Positions 46,967-57,100 of a DNA stretch of 64,000 nucleotides are shown here, in pieces. The stretch covers positions 3,105,001 through 3,169,000 of the forward strand of contig NC_084894.1 in NCBI RefSeq assembly GCF_958979055.1, given 5' to 3'. A model generated the notes under the pieces. The model saw only the letters and a program-made list of their open reading frames with translations. It was not told the origin of the DNA and did not search any database. Each line of letters opens with the position of its first letter. Positions within the stretch are counted from its first letter, which is position 1. Both the position numbers and the translations under genes were made by a program. The stretch comes from Alnus glutinosa (lineage: Eukaryota; Streptophyta; Magnoliopsida; Fagales; Betulaceae).

Positions 46967-48550
46967 CTACTTTGGAGGAGGAGGAGCAAATGGAGGTGAT
47001 GGAGATCCAGGAGGAGGAGGAGGAGGAGGAGGAGCTGATCGAAGTGGTGGGGGAGGTGATTGAGATGGTGGTGGTGGTGGTCGTGACGGAGATGGTGGGG
47101 GAGGAGGTGAAGAAGATGGTGGTGGTGGTGACGGAGATGGTGAGGGAGGAGGTGACCCCTTGGGAGGAGGAGGAGATGACGAAGATGGTGGTGGTGGTGG
47201 TGGTGACGAAGATGGTGGTGGTGGTGGTGGTGGTGGTAACGGAGATGGTGGGGGAGGAGGTGACCCCTTGGGAGGAGGAGGAGATGATGAAGATGGTGGT
47301 GGTGGTGGTGGTGATGGAGATGGTGGGGGAGGAGGTGACGGAGATGGTGGTGGTGGTGGTGACCGAGATGGTGGGGGTGGTGGTGGTGGTGACGAAGATG
47401 GTGGTGGTGGTGGTGGTGATGGAGATGGTGGTGGTGGTGACGGAGATGGTGGGGGAGGAGGTGACCCCTTGGGAGGAGGAGGAGATGACGAAGATGGTGG
47501 TGGTGGTGGGGGAGGAGGTGACGGAGATGGTGGGGGAGGAGGTGACGGAGATGGTGGTGGTGGTGACAGAGGTGGTGGGGGAGGAGGTGACCCCTTGGGA
47601 GGAGGAGGAGATGACGAAGATGGTGGTGGTGGTGGTGGTGGTGACGGAGATGGTGGTGGTGGTGACGGAGATGGTGGGGGAGGAGGTGACCCCTTGGGAG
47701 GAGGAGGAGATGACGAAGATGGTGGTGGTGGTGGTGGTGATGGAGATGGTGGGGGAGGAGGTGACGGAGATGGTGGTGGTGGTGACGGAGGTGGTGGGGG
47801 AGGAGGTGACCCCTTGGGAGGAGGAGGAGATGACGAAGATGGTGGTGGTGGTGACGGAGATGGTGGTGGTGGTGGTGACGGAGATGGTGGTGGTGGTGGT
47901 GGTGGTGGTGATGGTGATGGTGGTGGTGGTGGTGACGGAGATGGTGGGGGAGGAGGTGACCCCTTGGGAGGAGGAGGAGATGACGAAGATGGTGGTGGTG
48001 GTGGTGGTGATGGAGATGGTGGGGGAGGAGGTGACGGAGATGGTGGTGGTGGTGACGGAGGTGGTGGGGGAGGAGGTGACCCCTTGGGAGGAGGAGGAGA
48101 TGACGAAGATGGTGGTGGTGGTGACGGAGATGGTGGTGGTGGTGGTGACGGAGATGGTGGTGGTGGTGGTGGTGGGGGAGGAGGTGACGGAGATGGTGAT
48201 GGTGGTGGCGGTGACGGAGATTGTGGTGGTGGTGGTGGTGGTGGTGGGGTGTGGTGTGGAGGCCTAGGTGGTGGAAATGGGAACGGGAATGGCGGTATAA
48301 GATGAGGTGGTGGTGGTGGTGGTGGTGGGGTGTGGTGTGGAGGCCTAGGTGGTGGAAATGGGAACGGGAATGGCGGTAGACGATGAGGTGGTGGAGGAGG
48401 AGGTGACTGAGATGGTGGGGGAGGCCTAGGTAGTGGAAATGGGAATGGGACAAATGGTGGTAGCAATAGCTTGTCTTCGGCTGCTACATTGGTAGCTAAT
48501 AAGAACAATGCCAATATTGCATAGACTAGGTGAGGCCAAAGATTGGCCAT
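46967..48550 (-). CDS. Extensin-like proline-rich secreted protein P4 (long, divergent)
   Basis: The product is 527 residues, the longest of the four. The signal peptide MANLWPHLVYAILALFLLAT has one extra residue relative to P1. The linker contains two tandem copies of a PFPFPPPRPPHHTPPPPP unit. The array uses a different key unit, SSSSPPPPKGSPPPP, alternating with SPSPPPPP, instead of the PKKSPPPP of P1-P3, and the C-terminus is PSPPFAPPPPK. No tyrosine is seen after the signal peptide. The TATA box is kept. Unit-level duplications inside the array are evident. The alternative reading frames of this GC-rich DNA are shadows. Confidence 0.82.
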   Translation of the reverse strand: MANLWPHLVYAILALFLLATNVAAEDKLLLPPFVPFPFPLPRPPPPSQSPPPPPPHRLPPFPFPFPPPRPPHHTPPPPPPPPHLIPPFPFPFPPPRPPHHTPPPPPPPPQSPSPPPPSPSPSPPPPPPPPPPSPSPPPPPSPSPPPPSSSSPPPPKGSPPPPPPPSPPPPSPSPPPPPSPSPPPPPPSSSSPPPPKGSPPPPPSPSPPPPPSPSPPPPPPPPSPSPPPPPSPSPPPPSSSSPPPPKGSPPPPPPPSPPPPSPSPPPPPSPSPPPPPPSSSSPPPPKGSPPPPPSPSPPPPSPSPPPPPPPSSSSPPPPKGSPPPPPPLSPPPPSPSPPPPPSPSPPPPPPPPSSSSPPPPKGSPPPPPSPSPPPPSPSPPPPPPSSSPPPPPPPSRSPPPPPSPSPPPPPSPSPPPPPPSSSSPPPPKGSPPPPPSPLPPPPPPPPSSSPPPPPPSSSSPPPPKGSPPPSPSPSPPPPSSSPPPPPSPSRPPPPPSQSPPPPLRSAPPPPPPPPGSPSPPFAPPPPK

Positions 48551-48639
48551 TTCTGAGCAATACTGAAAACCCCGAGAGTCAGGCGACTTCTATGCCTCAA
48601 AGATTTGGACTGCCTGTAAATAAGCACAGAGGGGTCACA

Positions 48640-48646
48640 ATTTATA
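48640..48646 (-). promoter_or_regulatory. TATA box of P4
   Basis: TATAAAT on the minus strand, about 90 bp before the ATG, in the same context (GGGGTCACAATTTATACTGC on the plus strand) as P1. Confidence 0.6.
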
Positions 48647-48826
48647 CTGCCATTCCTTCAATGAGTACGTGCAGCATTTGTTTAATTAACGGTAAATGAA
48701 GCTTCAAAACCTCACACTAATCTATAATCTAAGTTTGAGGGTAGTGGGCTCCTATCGATAGAGTAGCCTCTAAATGAATCATGTACTTCTGCCTAGAATA
48801 GTCTAGATGGACAGTGCAAGCAACAT

Positions 48827-48829
<3 letters not shown>

Positions 48830-48883
<54 letters not shown>
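48830..48883. repeat. AT microsatellite upstream of P4
   Basis: About 27 AT units, replacing the CT/AT compound repeat and foldback MITE of copies I and III. Confidence 0.95.
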
Positions 48884-48885
<2 letters not shown>

Positions 48886-48960
48886 CAGATTTTCACTAAA
48901 GGAATTGGAGATTTTTTTAGTTGAAATACATAAATGTTGAACTTCTTGACAGGCTCAAAA

Positions 48961-50399
48961 TATTACGTCGAAAAAAGAAACGTACGCACTCAGTGTCGAA
49001 GCATCTCAGTCACATATAGGAAGAGCTATATGTATAATGTACCTACGTAGGTATAGAATATTAAAATAATATTTTTGAAAACTGTTTTATGTTTTTAATT
49101 CAGGAAAAAAGATAATATATTGGGCCATTTTAGTAATTCACATTTTTGAAAATGTGAATTCTACTTTTTATTATTTTAAATTATTTCTACTCAATATTTC
49201 TATGTTTTGGAAAGTCCCGAAATTTTTTAATTAAAATACTTAAATGTTGAACTCGTGACATTGCTCAAAATATTACATGTGTTGAAAAAAATGTAAGCCT
49301 CGTCAAATTTTACTCATTAAAGTAATTAAAAATTACTTTTCTCTATTCTGGTAAGCCACTTTTTAAAAATTCTCGCAGCAGCCTCTCCATTTTAACTATT
49401 TACTATCACTATTCCATTTAAATAATATTTTTTTTAATATTCCTTTATTCTTTCTCTATTTAATCTTTTTACAAAGAATCCTTCATATCCATGAAATAAA
49501 TACATTATCGTATGTGAGAGATGAGAAAAGAAAATGAGAGAAAAAATGAAAAAAAAAATGTTTCCATCAAAATAACTAAAAAACTATTTTGATGGGGCTA
49601 GTCTTGTATAATTGAGCATTACTAGCCTCATCAAAATAGCATTGTAGTTATTTTGGTGAGTAAATTTAATGAAAACGTTAAAAAATCACTCACAACAGCC
49701 TCACTGTATTCGTACCACCAAACGTGGCTTAAGGGCTACGGTGGACAGGTGTGGGGACCTGACCTGGGGGTGATGATGCCGTGATGGGAGCACTAATGTA
49801 CAGGAAAGTTCAAAGTAAGCCAAAGAACCCTTCTTCATTAATTTCTTTTACGTGGCACATTTCTTTCTCCATTGGTTCTTATTAACTTCTTATCATATAA
49901 AGTTCTACGGCATTCTTCCTTTTTCTTTTTTTAACAAATTAACAATATTTATCGATAAAATCAACCGAACAGGAGTCATTTGCTCATTGGTTACAATATT
50001 ATGAATTCAGTTTGAAATTTATTTAATTTAAACTCTATTTATGACGAAAGAAATTACCTCTCGGGCAAGACAATAAGCTGAAGAAAAAAAAAAAAAAAAA
50101 ACAAACTTAAGTACCGATTTATTTTCTATGTATTTTTCAAAACAGAAAACTGTATTTAATCTATAAAACAAAAACTCAAAGAGTTTAAAAAAACTGTTTA
50201 GAGAATTATTTTCAAACACGTGTTTTTTAGAAAATATTAAAGTAATATTTTGAAAACTGTTTTATGTTCTTAATTTAGGAAACAAAACCATATAAAATAT
50301 TTGCTTGCGAGTTTGCTTTTTTTCCTTTTCCTTTTTTTTCTCTAAAAACAGTTTTTTAAAACTACTTTATGAAAAAAAATAAAATAATAATAATAAGTA
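48961..50399. other. Gene-free stretch
   Basis: AT-rich DNA. Around 49560-49640 CATCAAAATAACTA, TTTTGATGGGGCTAG and CTAGCCTCATCAAAATAGC form short inverted repeats, a probable MITE remnant. No gene was recognised. Confidence 0.5.
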
Positions 50400-51143
50400 G
50401 GGAAAATTACGGTTTACCCCTCCAAATTACCACTCGTTTTACGTTTAGCCCTACAAACTGCCAACACTCCGACTCCGGCCCCCTAAATTATCAAAACCTT
50501 TGAAAAATGCCCCATTTGGCGAAATATTTCATGTATTACCCCTGCCACGTATCATTTTTTAATTAAAAAATATTTTTTTAAAAAAAAAAACCTAAAAACT
50601 AAAAAAAAAAAAAGGAAAATGGGGTGGCCGCGAGCCACCCCTAGAGGTGGCGCCAGGTCCCTAGGGGTGGCCGCGCGCCACCCCCCGACCCCCTTGGGGT
50701 GGCCCGAAAGCCACTCCTAGGGCTCGGGGGGTGGCGTGCGGCCACCGCCAGGGGCCGGGTGCAGCCAAGCGCCACCCACCGAGCCCTAGGGGTGGCTTTT
50801 CGGGCCACCCCTAGGGCTCGAGGGGTGGAGCTCGGCCACCCCTAAGGCTCGAGGGGTGGAGCTCGGCCACCCCCCTCCCCAAGGGGGTGGCTCGGCAACC
50901 ACCCCCAAACCGCATATTTTTTATTTTTTTTTTCAAAAAAAATAAAAATTTTGTTTTTTTAGTTTTTTATTTTTTTTTTAATTGAAAAATGACACGTGTC
51001 AGGGGTAATATGGAGATATTTCTCCAAATGGGACTTTTTTCAAAGGTTTTGGTAGTTTGGTAGACTAGAGTCGGAGTGTTGGCAATTTGTAGGGCTAAAC
51101 GCAAAACGAGGAATAATTTGAGGGGCTAAAATGATATTTTCCC
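50400..51143. mobile_element. GC-rich foldback MULE-like element
   Basis: The long terminal inverted repeats start GGGAAAATTACGGTTTACCC and end GGGGCTAAAATGATATTTTCCC (last bases). Flanks TAATAAGTA (50391-50399) and TCATAAGTA (51144-51152) match at 8 of 9 positions, the 9-bp target size of Mutator-like elements. The core (50610-50920) is strongly GC-rich and made of direct and inverted GGGTGGC / GCCACCCC words, so the whole can fold on itself. No transposase is present. Confidence 0.8.
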
Positions 51144-51413
51144 TCATAAGTACTATACAAAGTAGTACTCGTGGTGTCTTGTCATGATGTGATCATAGAA
51201 ATGATTCAAGGAGTGTAAATATTAATTAAGAATAAGTCTTTGGTGATTGCAGAAAAAATATTATAATACACCAAGCTAGTCGTAAGGGCTTATTTTGTGT
51301 TCATTTTGTATGAAAAATGATTTGACTTGGTGATAATCAATTCGTCATAGAAGCATTGGATTTTAATTAAGACATTATTTAAATACTTTGAATGATATTT
51401 TAAACCCGTCTAA

Positions 51414-52157
51414 GAGCACTAGTAGTAAATGCCCTATAAGTGATTATCTTCCCTAAAATAGGAAAAATTTGGAAAAAAAAAGTTGCAAAATACAGGCCAT
51501 AGCAGTCTCCTTATTATCCATGGACTTGCTTGGGTAGCACTGTTGCTACCTTACACATTATTTTAATAAAATAAAATAACACGTCTCTCTCCTCTCTCCT
51601 TCACGCCCTTGTCCTCGTACATCTGTTTTTCTGTCCTCTCCTTCACGCCCTTGTAGACCATTTCTACAGAATTTGTCCCTCTTCTCAAAAGATATACGAG
51701 AGAAGTTGTGAATGAAGGGCCATTTCTCACAAAAACAAAGAAATCCACAGAGCAACAAGCCAACAAGATATCCAACCCAGGACTGTAAAAGCGTGTTTCT
51801 AGAGAGAGAAAGTGAGAGAGAGGGATTGGTACCAATGGTGGCTGGGAAGGTGAGAATGGCAATGGGGTTGCAAAATTCGTCGGGGCGTTTAAAGCAGGAA
51901 ACGCCACCTCCAAAACCACCGTTGCCGTCGCCGAGCTCGGCCAAGGTACCCTAGAAGGCGGTGTTCTCACGTCCATTCGGCGTGTACTTCCCACGCTCCT
52001 CCGCGCAGTCCAGCCTCGCTCGCTTGACGTCACAGAGCTGCTTCGTCTGGTGGAAGATCGAGCGAGCTGCAAAGCAAATCGACGGCTTGGAGGTGGAGAA
52101 CCAGAGTTTGAGAACGGATGGAGGAGATGATGGAGAAGACGACAAAGCAAGAAAGAG

Positions 52158-52210
<53 letters not shown>

Positions 52211-52349
52211 AAATAGTATTTTATTGATATAAGAAAAATTAAGGGAATCTATTGTGAGGTGTTTTTTTTATAGGGAATCAAAAAGTGGTTTGATTCCCTA
52301 AATTGTCACTAAATTAGGAAAAATTGTTGGGTGTCTGCTGCTAGTGCTC
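51414..52349. mobile_element. Pack-type Harbinger-like element A (CHUP1-like cargo)
   Basis: The termini are GAGCACTAGTAGTAAATGCCC and ...GTGTCTGCTGCTAGTGCTC, inverted repeats. Target duplication TAA lies at 51411-51413 and 52350-52352. Length is 936 bp, with no transposase. Subterminal DNA (TTTTTATAGGGAATCAAAAAG, GATTCCCTAAA, AGGAAAAAT) is shared with element B, but the interior differs and carries a piece of a host gene. Confidence 0.8.
51835..52115 (+). pseudogene. CHUP1-like gene fragment captured in element A
   Basis: The reading starts [20 protein letters not shown] then [17 protein letters not shown] and, after a stop, VFSRPFGVYFPRSSA. In another frame come VQPRSLDVTELLRLVEDRAS and then KQIDGLEVENQSLR. 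These resemble, from memory, the N-terminal proline-rich and coiled-coil parts of plant CHUP1-like proteins (actin-linked organelle-positioning or microtubule-associated family). A stop codon, frame changes and skipped internal sequence show a non-functional fragment. A poly(A) tract (52160-52205) follows. The family name is a recollection, not a search result. Confidence 0.6.
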
Positions 52350-52352
52350 TAA

Positions 52353-53280
52353 GAGCACTCCCATCAGACTCCCTATATTGATTCACTTCCTTATATTTAG
52401 GAAAAATTTTATGAAAAATACAAAAAACTGACTCACAGCAGATACCCTAAATTTGCATTTTTTTTTTTTTTTTGTTAGGAAGCTACAGTGCTTTCCAATA
52501 CATTGGGAAGCATTATAGCTTTCCAACAAATTATTTTAATAACAAAAACACATCTTCTCTATTCTCTCTCCTCTCTCCTTCTTCCTTGCTCCGTCCAGGA
52601 CCGTCCTCCATCGTCTCAAACGAAGGACCCCACCGAAAATCTATTCACGGCTAAACACAAAAATACAAGATCTTCGACGAGATCCTCGTCAATGCCGCCG
52701 ACAACAAGCAACGCGAGCCCCTCCATGAAATCCCTCAAGGTCGTCATCAACGCAGAGGCCAACACAATCAACGTAAGCAACATCGGAGATGAGGTTCCCG
52801 TCAAGGCCAACAAGGAGCCGGAGAGCTGGGAAACGGCAACGGAGAAGGCAATTCGGTCGAGGTGGTTGTCGGTGCTGAGGGACACGGCACGTCAAATGTC
52901 GAGGATGGTGTGGGGATTTTGCTCGGACTTGAGGAGGGAGAGCACAAATCGTGTCTTCTGCTTGGAGGTGAGAGGAGTGGTGGAATTTGGGGAGAGGATT
53001 GAGGAGGTCGTGGAGAGGTGGCGGTGGAGGGTGAGGGAGGCGGAGGTGAGAGATGAGGGATTTGGAGAAGATGAGAGAGAGGAAGAAAGAAAAAAAGAAA
53101 AATGAATAAAGAAATAAAATAAGAAGGAGAAAAAATGATAAAATAAGATAAAGAAAGAGCATTTATTTGATATAGGGAAAATTAAAGGAATCTGTTGTGA
53201 GGATTTTTTTATAGGGAATCAAAAAGTAATTTTGTTCCCTAAATATAGGAAAAATGGTTGAAAACCTACTGAGAGTGCTC
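52353..53280. mobile_element. Pack-type Harbinger-like element B (topoisomerase II cargo)
   Basis: The termini are GAGCACTCCCATCAG and ...CTACTGAGAGTGCTC, with TAA at 52350-52352 (shared with element A) and 53281-53283. Length is 928 bp. It has the same subterminal wording as element A but an unrelated interior derived from a topoisomerase II gene. No transposase. Confidence 0.8.
52661..52806 (+). pseudogene. TOP2: DNA topoisomerase II ATPase-domain fragment captured in element B
   Basis: KYKIFDEILVNAADNKQRE is read from 52661. After a one-base frame change SMKSLKVVINAEANTINVSN and GDEVPVK follow. FDEILVNAADNKQRDPSM is the N-terminal GHKL ATP-binding motif of eukaryotic topoisomerase II, including its Mg/ATP-contacting Glu and Asn. 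Only about 50 codons are present, so there is no enzyme. Sequence on both sides within the element was not recognised. Confidence 0.82.
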
Positions 53281-53283
53281 TAA

Positions 53284-53832
53284 CAGATTAGCTAGATAAA
53301 ATTAAATATCTATCAACAACGACTATTAATTAGATTGGTTAATTATCATCTTGTATATAATATATAAAGTTTTTTTTTTTTGGATGAATTAAGACCTTTA
53401 TAGAACAAACTCAACAATACAGAAAGTCACTCCAGCTGTAATGTCCAAGAAAATATTTAATGGGTTTATTATAATTAAATAAAAATAAGTCTATTTGGTG
53501 TGGTAAAATAAAACACATTGTTTTATTTTTATCCTATGGAAGTGTCAATGGTAGCTATGAAAAGAAAATATGAGTGATATTCTTAAAGTCTAAAGAAAAG
53601 AACAAAAAAAAATATATATAATTGGAAATATAAATAAATGTAAGATAAAAGAAATAATAAATAGAATAATAAAAAGATTAAATAAATAAGATAGATGGAA
53701 TAAAAATAAATAAATAAATAAAATGAAGTCTAATACAAATGATGGCTATCAGCCATTATAGAAAAAGAGGAATGGTTAGGTGAAGAATCGTAACTACTTG
53801 ATAAAGGGTGGGGGGGAAAAATAAAAGCAAAC
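53284..53832. other. Gene-free AT-rich spacer
   Basis: Simple AAATAAATAA runs near 53700. No gene or element boundary was seen between element B and the large Harbinger transposon. Confidence 0.6.
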
Positions 53833-53941
53833 TTAGAGCATCCACATCAAAGTCGGTAATTCAAACATTTCACCAAATAATAGAGAAATTCCTCAAAACC
53901 TGTCGTGCATCGAGCTGGCCATAATTTCCTCAAAATAACTC

Positions 53942-55990
53942 TTGTCAGAAAGTCTCTCTAAGTCTAACGCACATCTGCTCTCACGCCATTCATTTGATAT
54001 CATTTTATTTCCTTTCTCCCGCTTCTTTCACTTTCCTCCGTGCCTTCCAGTTTCTTTTCCAGCTCTCTTTGGCGCCTTCTTCTCACTGTGTGCTTTGCTT
54101 TGTGCGATTTCTTCACTTTGTGCGATTTCAACGGAGACTCCAGCTCGCGCGTTCCAGCTCCACCGTTGCTTCGGTACCGCTCTCTCTCCCTCTCTCTCTC
54201 TCTCTCGGTTGCTTGGGTTCTTAGGGTTCAGTTCAAAGGGGGATGGGGCTCTGAATGGGTTTAGTTCAAAGGGGTATGGGTTTTCTTTTATCCCCATTTG
54301 CAGCTTGATGAGTTTGTTGATGTTTCTTTGTATGGGTTTCTTAGATTAAGTTTTATTTGTCTGCTTTGAGTAGCCTCTGTTTGGTACCAACCCAGTTTGT
54401 ATCTTCCTGGTTCAATGCATGAAATTCTTGTGGCATTTCTCTCATTTGTGTTGTTTTGAGTAGCCTCTGTTGCTTATTTCTCTCTACTGTTAAAAAGTTC
54501 TCCTTTGGCTTTTTCTCTCTACTTGTGTTGCTTACTCCTTTCTTAAAACAAATTGTGCATTCTTGATTTTGGGAAGTGGATTTGTTATTTAGATGAACAG
54601 TTCCTATTTATGGGAGCAGAGATGGAACATAACTCCTTTTGGCTTTTCAATTTTTTTAATATCATCTTAATACACACATATGTATTGCACGACACCTTGT
54701 TCTCTTGATCACCAGTGCATTCCTGAATCTGAAATTTCAGCAAATATACATGGTTACTAAAGAGGACGAAAGCAAGAAATCAATCAAGCACATTTGGTTT
54801 GATAAGGAGCAAGATATCATAAGGAGAACTGCATATTTACAAATGGGGCAAACTGCAATTTGGGGGGTTTTGGAGCTTTTGCTGGTTTTCTTGGCTTTGT
54901 GCCAGAGCATTATGATCACCATGTTTATAAACACTAGGGGAAGAGGGGTTGGATTATTTATAATGAATACTTAATTAGATTAGGTCCCCTTGCCTTAATG
55001 GGCTACAGTTTTCATTATTTCTCCATTTTTATACTTCAAGAGCCGTTGATTGCACTAACACTTGAGGCTTTAACATATAAAATGAAATTACAGATCGAAC
55101 TACATAAATATTTGTGTTCCTAGCCTCTTCCCTCTCTGAATTTCATTTCATTATTGATTTCTTCCATGTTTACTACTAGACTATAATTGGACTCATTGAT
55201 GATATTCCATTAAATCATTCTAGCTAGCCTTCTCATCCCATCGTGTTATTCCATTAAAGGTTGACAACTGCTTGTACCCTTCCTCTTTCTGGTTTTTGTT
55301 TTTCATTTGGTAAAAGAAAGGTCTTTGTTTAATGGTTTAGATTTAATTTAATTTTCGTTCTTCTTGCAAACAATTTGATTGCACATCTCTTGGTCCTCTT
55401 TCTTTCCTTTCATAGTGTGATGTGTTGCATAATTGGCGGGTGTGGTGTTGACATCATTGGCTATTGGCAGATTGTCTCCATGCATGTCTTGGGAAATTCC
55501 TTTGTTGACAGTGTGTGATATTGTGGCATGATATGCTGCATAATCAGTGTCTGCATCATCAATGGTTGGCTGATTGTTTCCATGTAGGTCTTGAAGCTTC
55601 CCTTTGCTGGCAGTGTTTGATATTACAGCATTAAGTGCTGCAATATCGACAGATGTTGTTTCCTTAGGCAGCTTAGTGGTAGTTGTTTTTGGTGCAACGT
55701 GTGCTGCCTCAGTGGCAGTGTCTTAGTGGTAGTTTCTTGGGCTACTGTGTTGACAGCAGCATCTTGGGCTACATCATGGTCTGCTGTCAACACATTTACA
55801 GAGTTAGATATAAAGACATCCTAACTCTATTATAAATTGGTTTGATAAGAAGAAATCAATCAATCACATTTATTGTTTAATATTTCTAGAGTTCATGCTA
55901 AAGCTACTTGTGTTGCTTATTCCTTTCTTAAATTGGTTATTTTGTTTTATTGTTTAAGGTTTTAACTAAATTTTGGTGTGTGGTTTGGAT
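53942..55990. other. Left non-coding arm of the Harbinger element
   Basis: The CT-rich segment 54130-54230 (TCTCTCTCCCTCTCTCTC) could be the ORF1 leader region. The 89-residue ORF at 54705-54974 has one hydrophobic stretch and no recognisable domain. At about 55419-55645 a unit of roughly 113 bp is present twice in diverged form (GTTGCATAATTGGC... and GCTGCATAATCAGTG...), each with a CTCCATG/TTCCATG-TAGGTCTTG phrase. Its origin is unknown. Confidence 0.45.
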
Positions 55991-56005
55991 TATGGGGGCT
56001 GATTA

Positions 56006-57100
56006 GTGATGGATTCACAAACTCCTCAATCCGGTTACTACACCAATCTTATAACTGGAGATGATCTTGGGTTTGAATGCACAAATGAAATCAGTCAACA
56101 CCAAGAGGCTTCACCCCAAGTTGAGGTTGAACCTACTATTAAAAAATCGTGTCGGGGTAGCAACTTCACCATTGCCGAGGACAATTTGCTTGTGGAGGCG
56201 TGGCTTTATGTTTCCATGGATGCCGTTCAAGGAAATCAGCAAAAACATAAGGTTTATTGGGAAAGAATTTGTGACTACTTTCACGAACACAAGACACTTG
56301 GAGCCAACCGTAATCAGACCTCTCTAATGAATCGGTGGTCAACGATTCAACTTGCGGTAAACAAGTTTTGTGGCTTCTTAGCCCAAATTGAAAAGAGGTC
56401 ACAAAGTGGCTTGACTAAGCAAGACAAGGTATGTTCTAATTATGGTCTTGAGTGTGTTAAGTGGTAGATACATTGAGCACGTAAGGCACATATACTGTCA
56501 CATTATCATGTTTAGTGTGCCTATTGTAAAGATTCTAATTATGTTGTATTTGCTAATGAATTTCAGATTGGCCAGGCAAGACTAATGTATTTAGATATTC
56601 AAAAATCACCCTTTCACTTTGAACATTCGTGGCTTATTTTGAGGTTTCATCCAAAATGGATGGCTCACATGGACAATGTAAAATTGAAGAAAAAACTAGT
56701 TGTGATAAATCTAGGTGATGAGGAAGCCTCTCACAAAGCTTTTGAAGGCATAGAGCGACCAATAGGCCGAAAAGCCGAAAAGGAGAAACGAAAGAGCAAA
56801 GAAAAATCGAATCCAAGTGTTATTGCAATACTAAGTGACATAAATGAAGACAAGAAGAAGAAAATGAAACTGTTTGAGGAAGCACGTGAGCAAGACAAAG
56901 AGATGTTTCTTCTTAAGCAAGAGGAAGTGCGCCTTAGAGATGAGGAATTGCGCCTTAGAGAAAAAGCACTTCGAATGGAAGAACAGAGAGAGATAAAAGA
57001 ATTTATGTTGATGGATATAAGTCAATTGGATGAAGATGGCCAAGAATATGTTCGCCGACGCAAAAAGGCAATCCTTGAAGGTCAAATTCACAATCCTTGA
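56006..57100 (+). CDS. Harbinger ORF1: SANT/Myb-like DNA-binding protein, two exons
   Basis: Exon 1 is 56006-56428 (141 codons) and exon 2 is 56567-57100 (177 codons plus stop). The intron has donor GTATGT and acceptor TTTCAG and keeps the frame, giving 318 residues. The N-terminal half holds a trihelix/Myb-like domain (FTIAEDNLLVEAWLYVS, YWERICDYFHEHK, NRNQTSLMNRWSTIQ, then FEHSWLILRFHPKW), as in the partner proteins that bind Harbinger ends and help import the transposase. The C-terminal half is a long charged coiled coil (EEVRLRDEELRLREKALRME). Plant genomes often annotate such proteins as glutathione S-transferase T3-like. It looks intact. The start could lie one codon downstream, because it opens with MM. 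Confidence 0.85.

Larger units (their letters stand above)
44520..48960. repeat. Duplicated block, copy IV (carries P4)
   Basis: It begins with CACTA-like sequence closest to 24980-25318 and is interrupted by a LINE (44844-46343). It resumes at 46344 with the same flanks as P1-P3 (ATGGTTAGTAGATATTCC, the CATGAGCTGCA phrase) and passes through P4 to the CGTACGCAC phrase near 48980. It is more diverged than copies I-III. Confidence 0.75.

Noticed and set aside
46915..48453. 512-residue His/Leu-rich minus-strand ORF over P4
   Set aside because: It is a shifted frame of the same repeat. It lacks a signal peptide, while the overlapping P4 frame matches P1-P3.
52961..53105. Glu/Arg-rich extension of the topoisomerase frame as a chimeric protein
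   Set aside because: The extension is purine-rich low complexity and the frame needs a shift within the topoisomerase part, so no credible fusion protein exists.
53994..54349. Short Ser/Phe/Leu-rich ORFs in the CT-rich left Harbinger arm
   Set aside because: They are products of pyrimidine-rich sequence with three overlapping frames open; more likely leader DNA.
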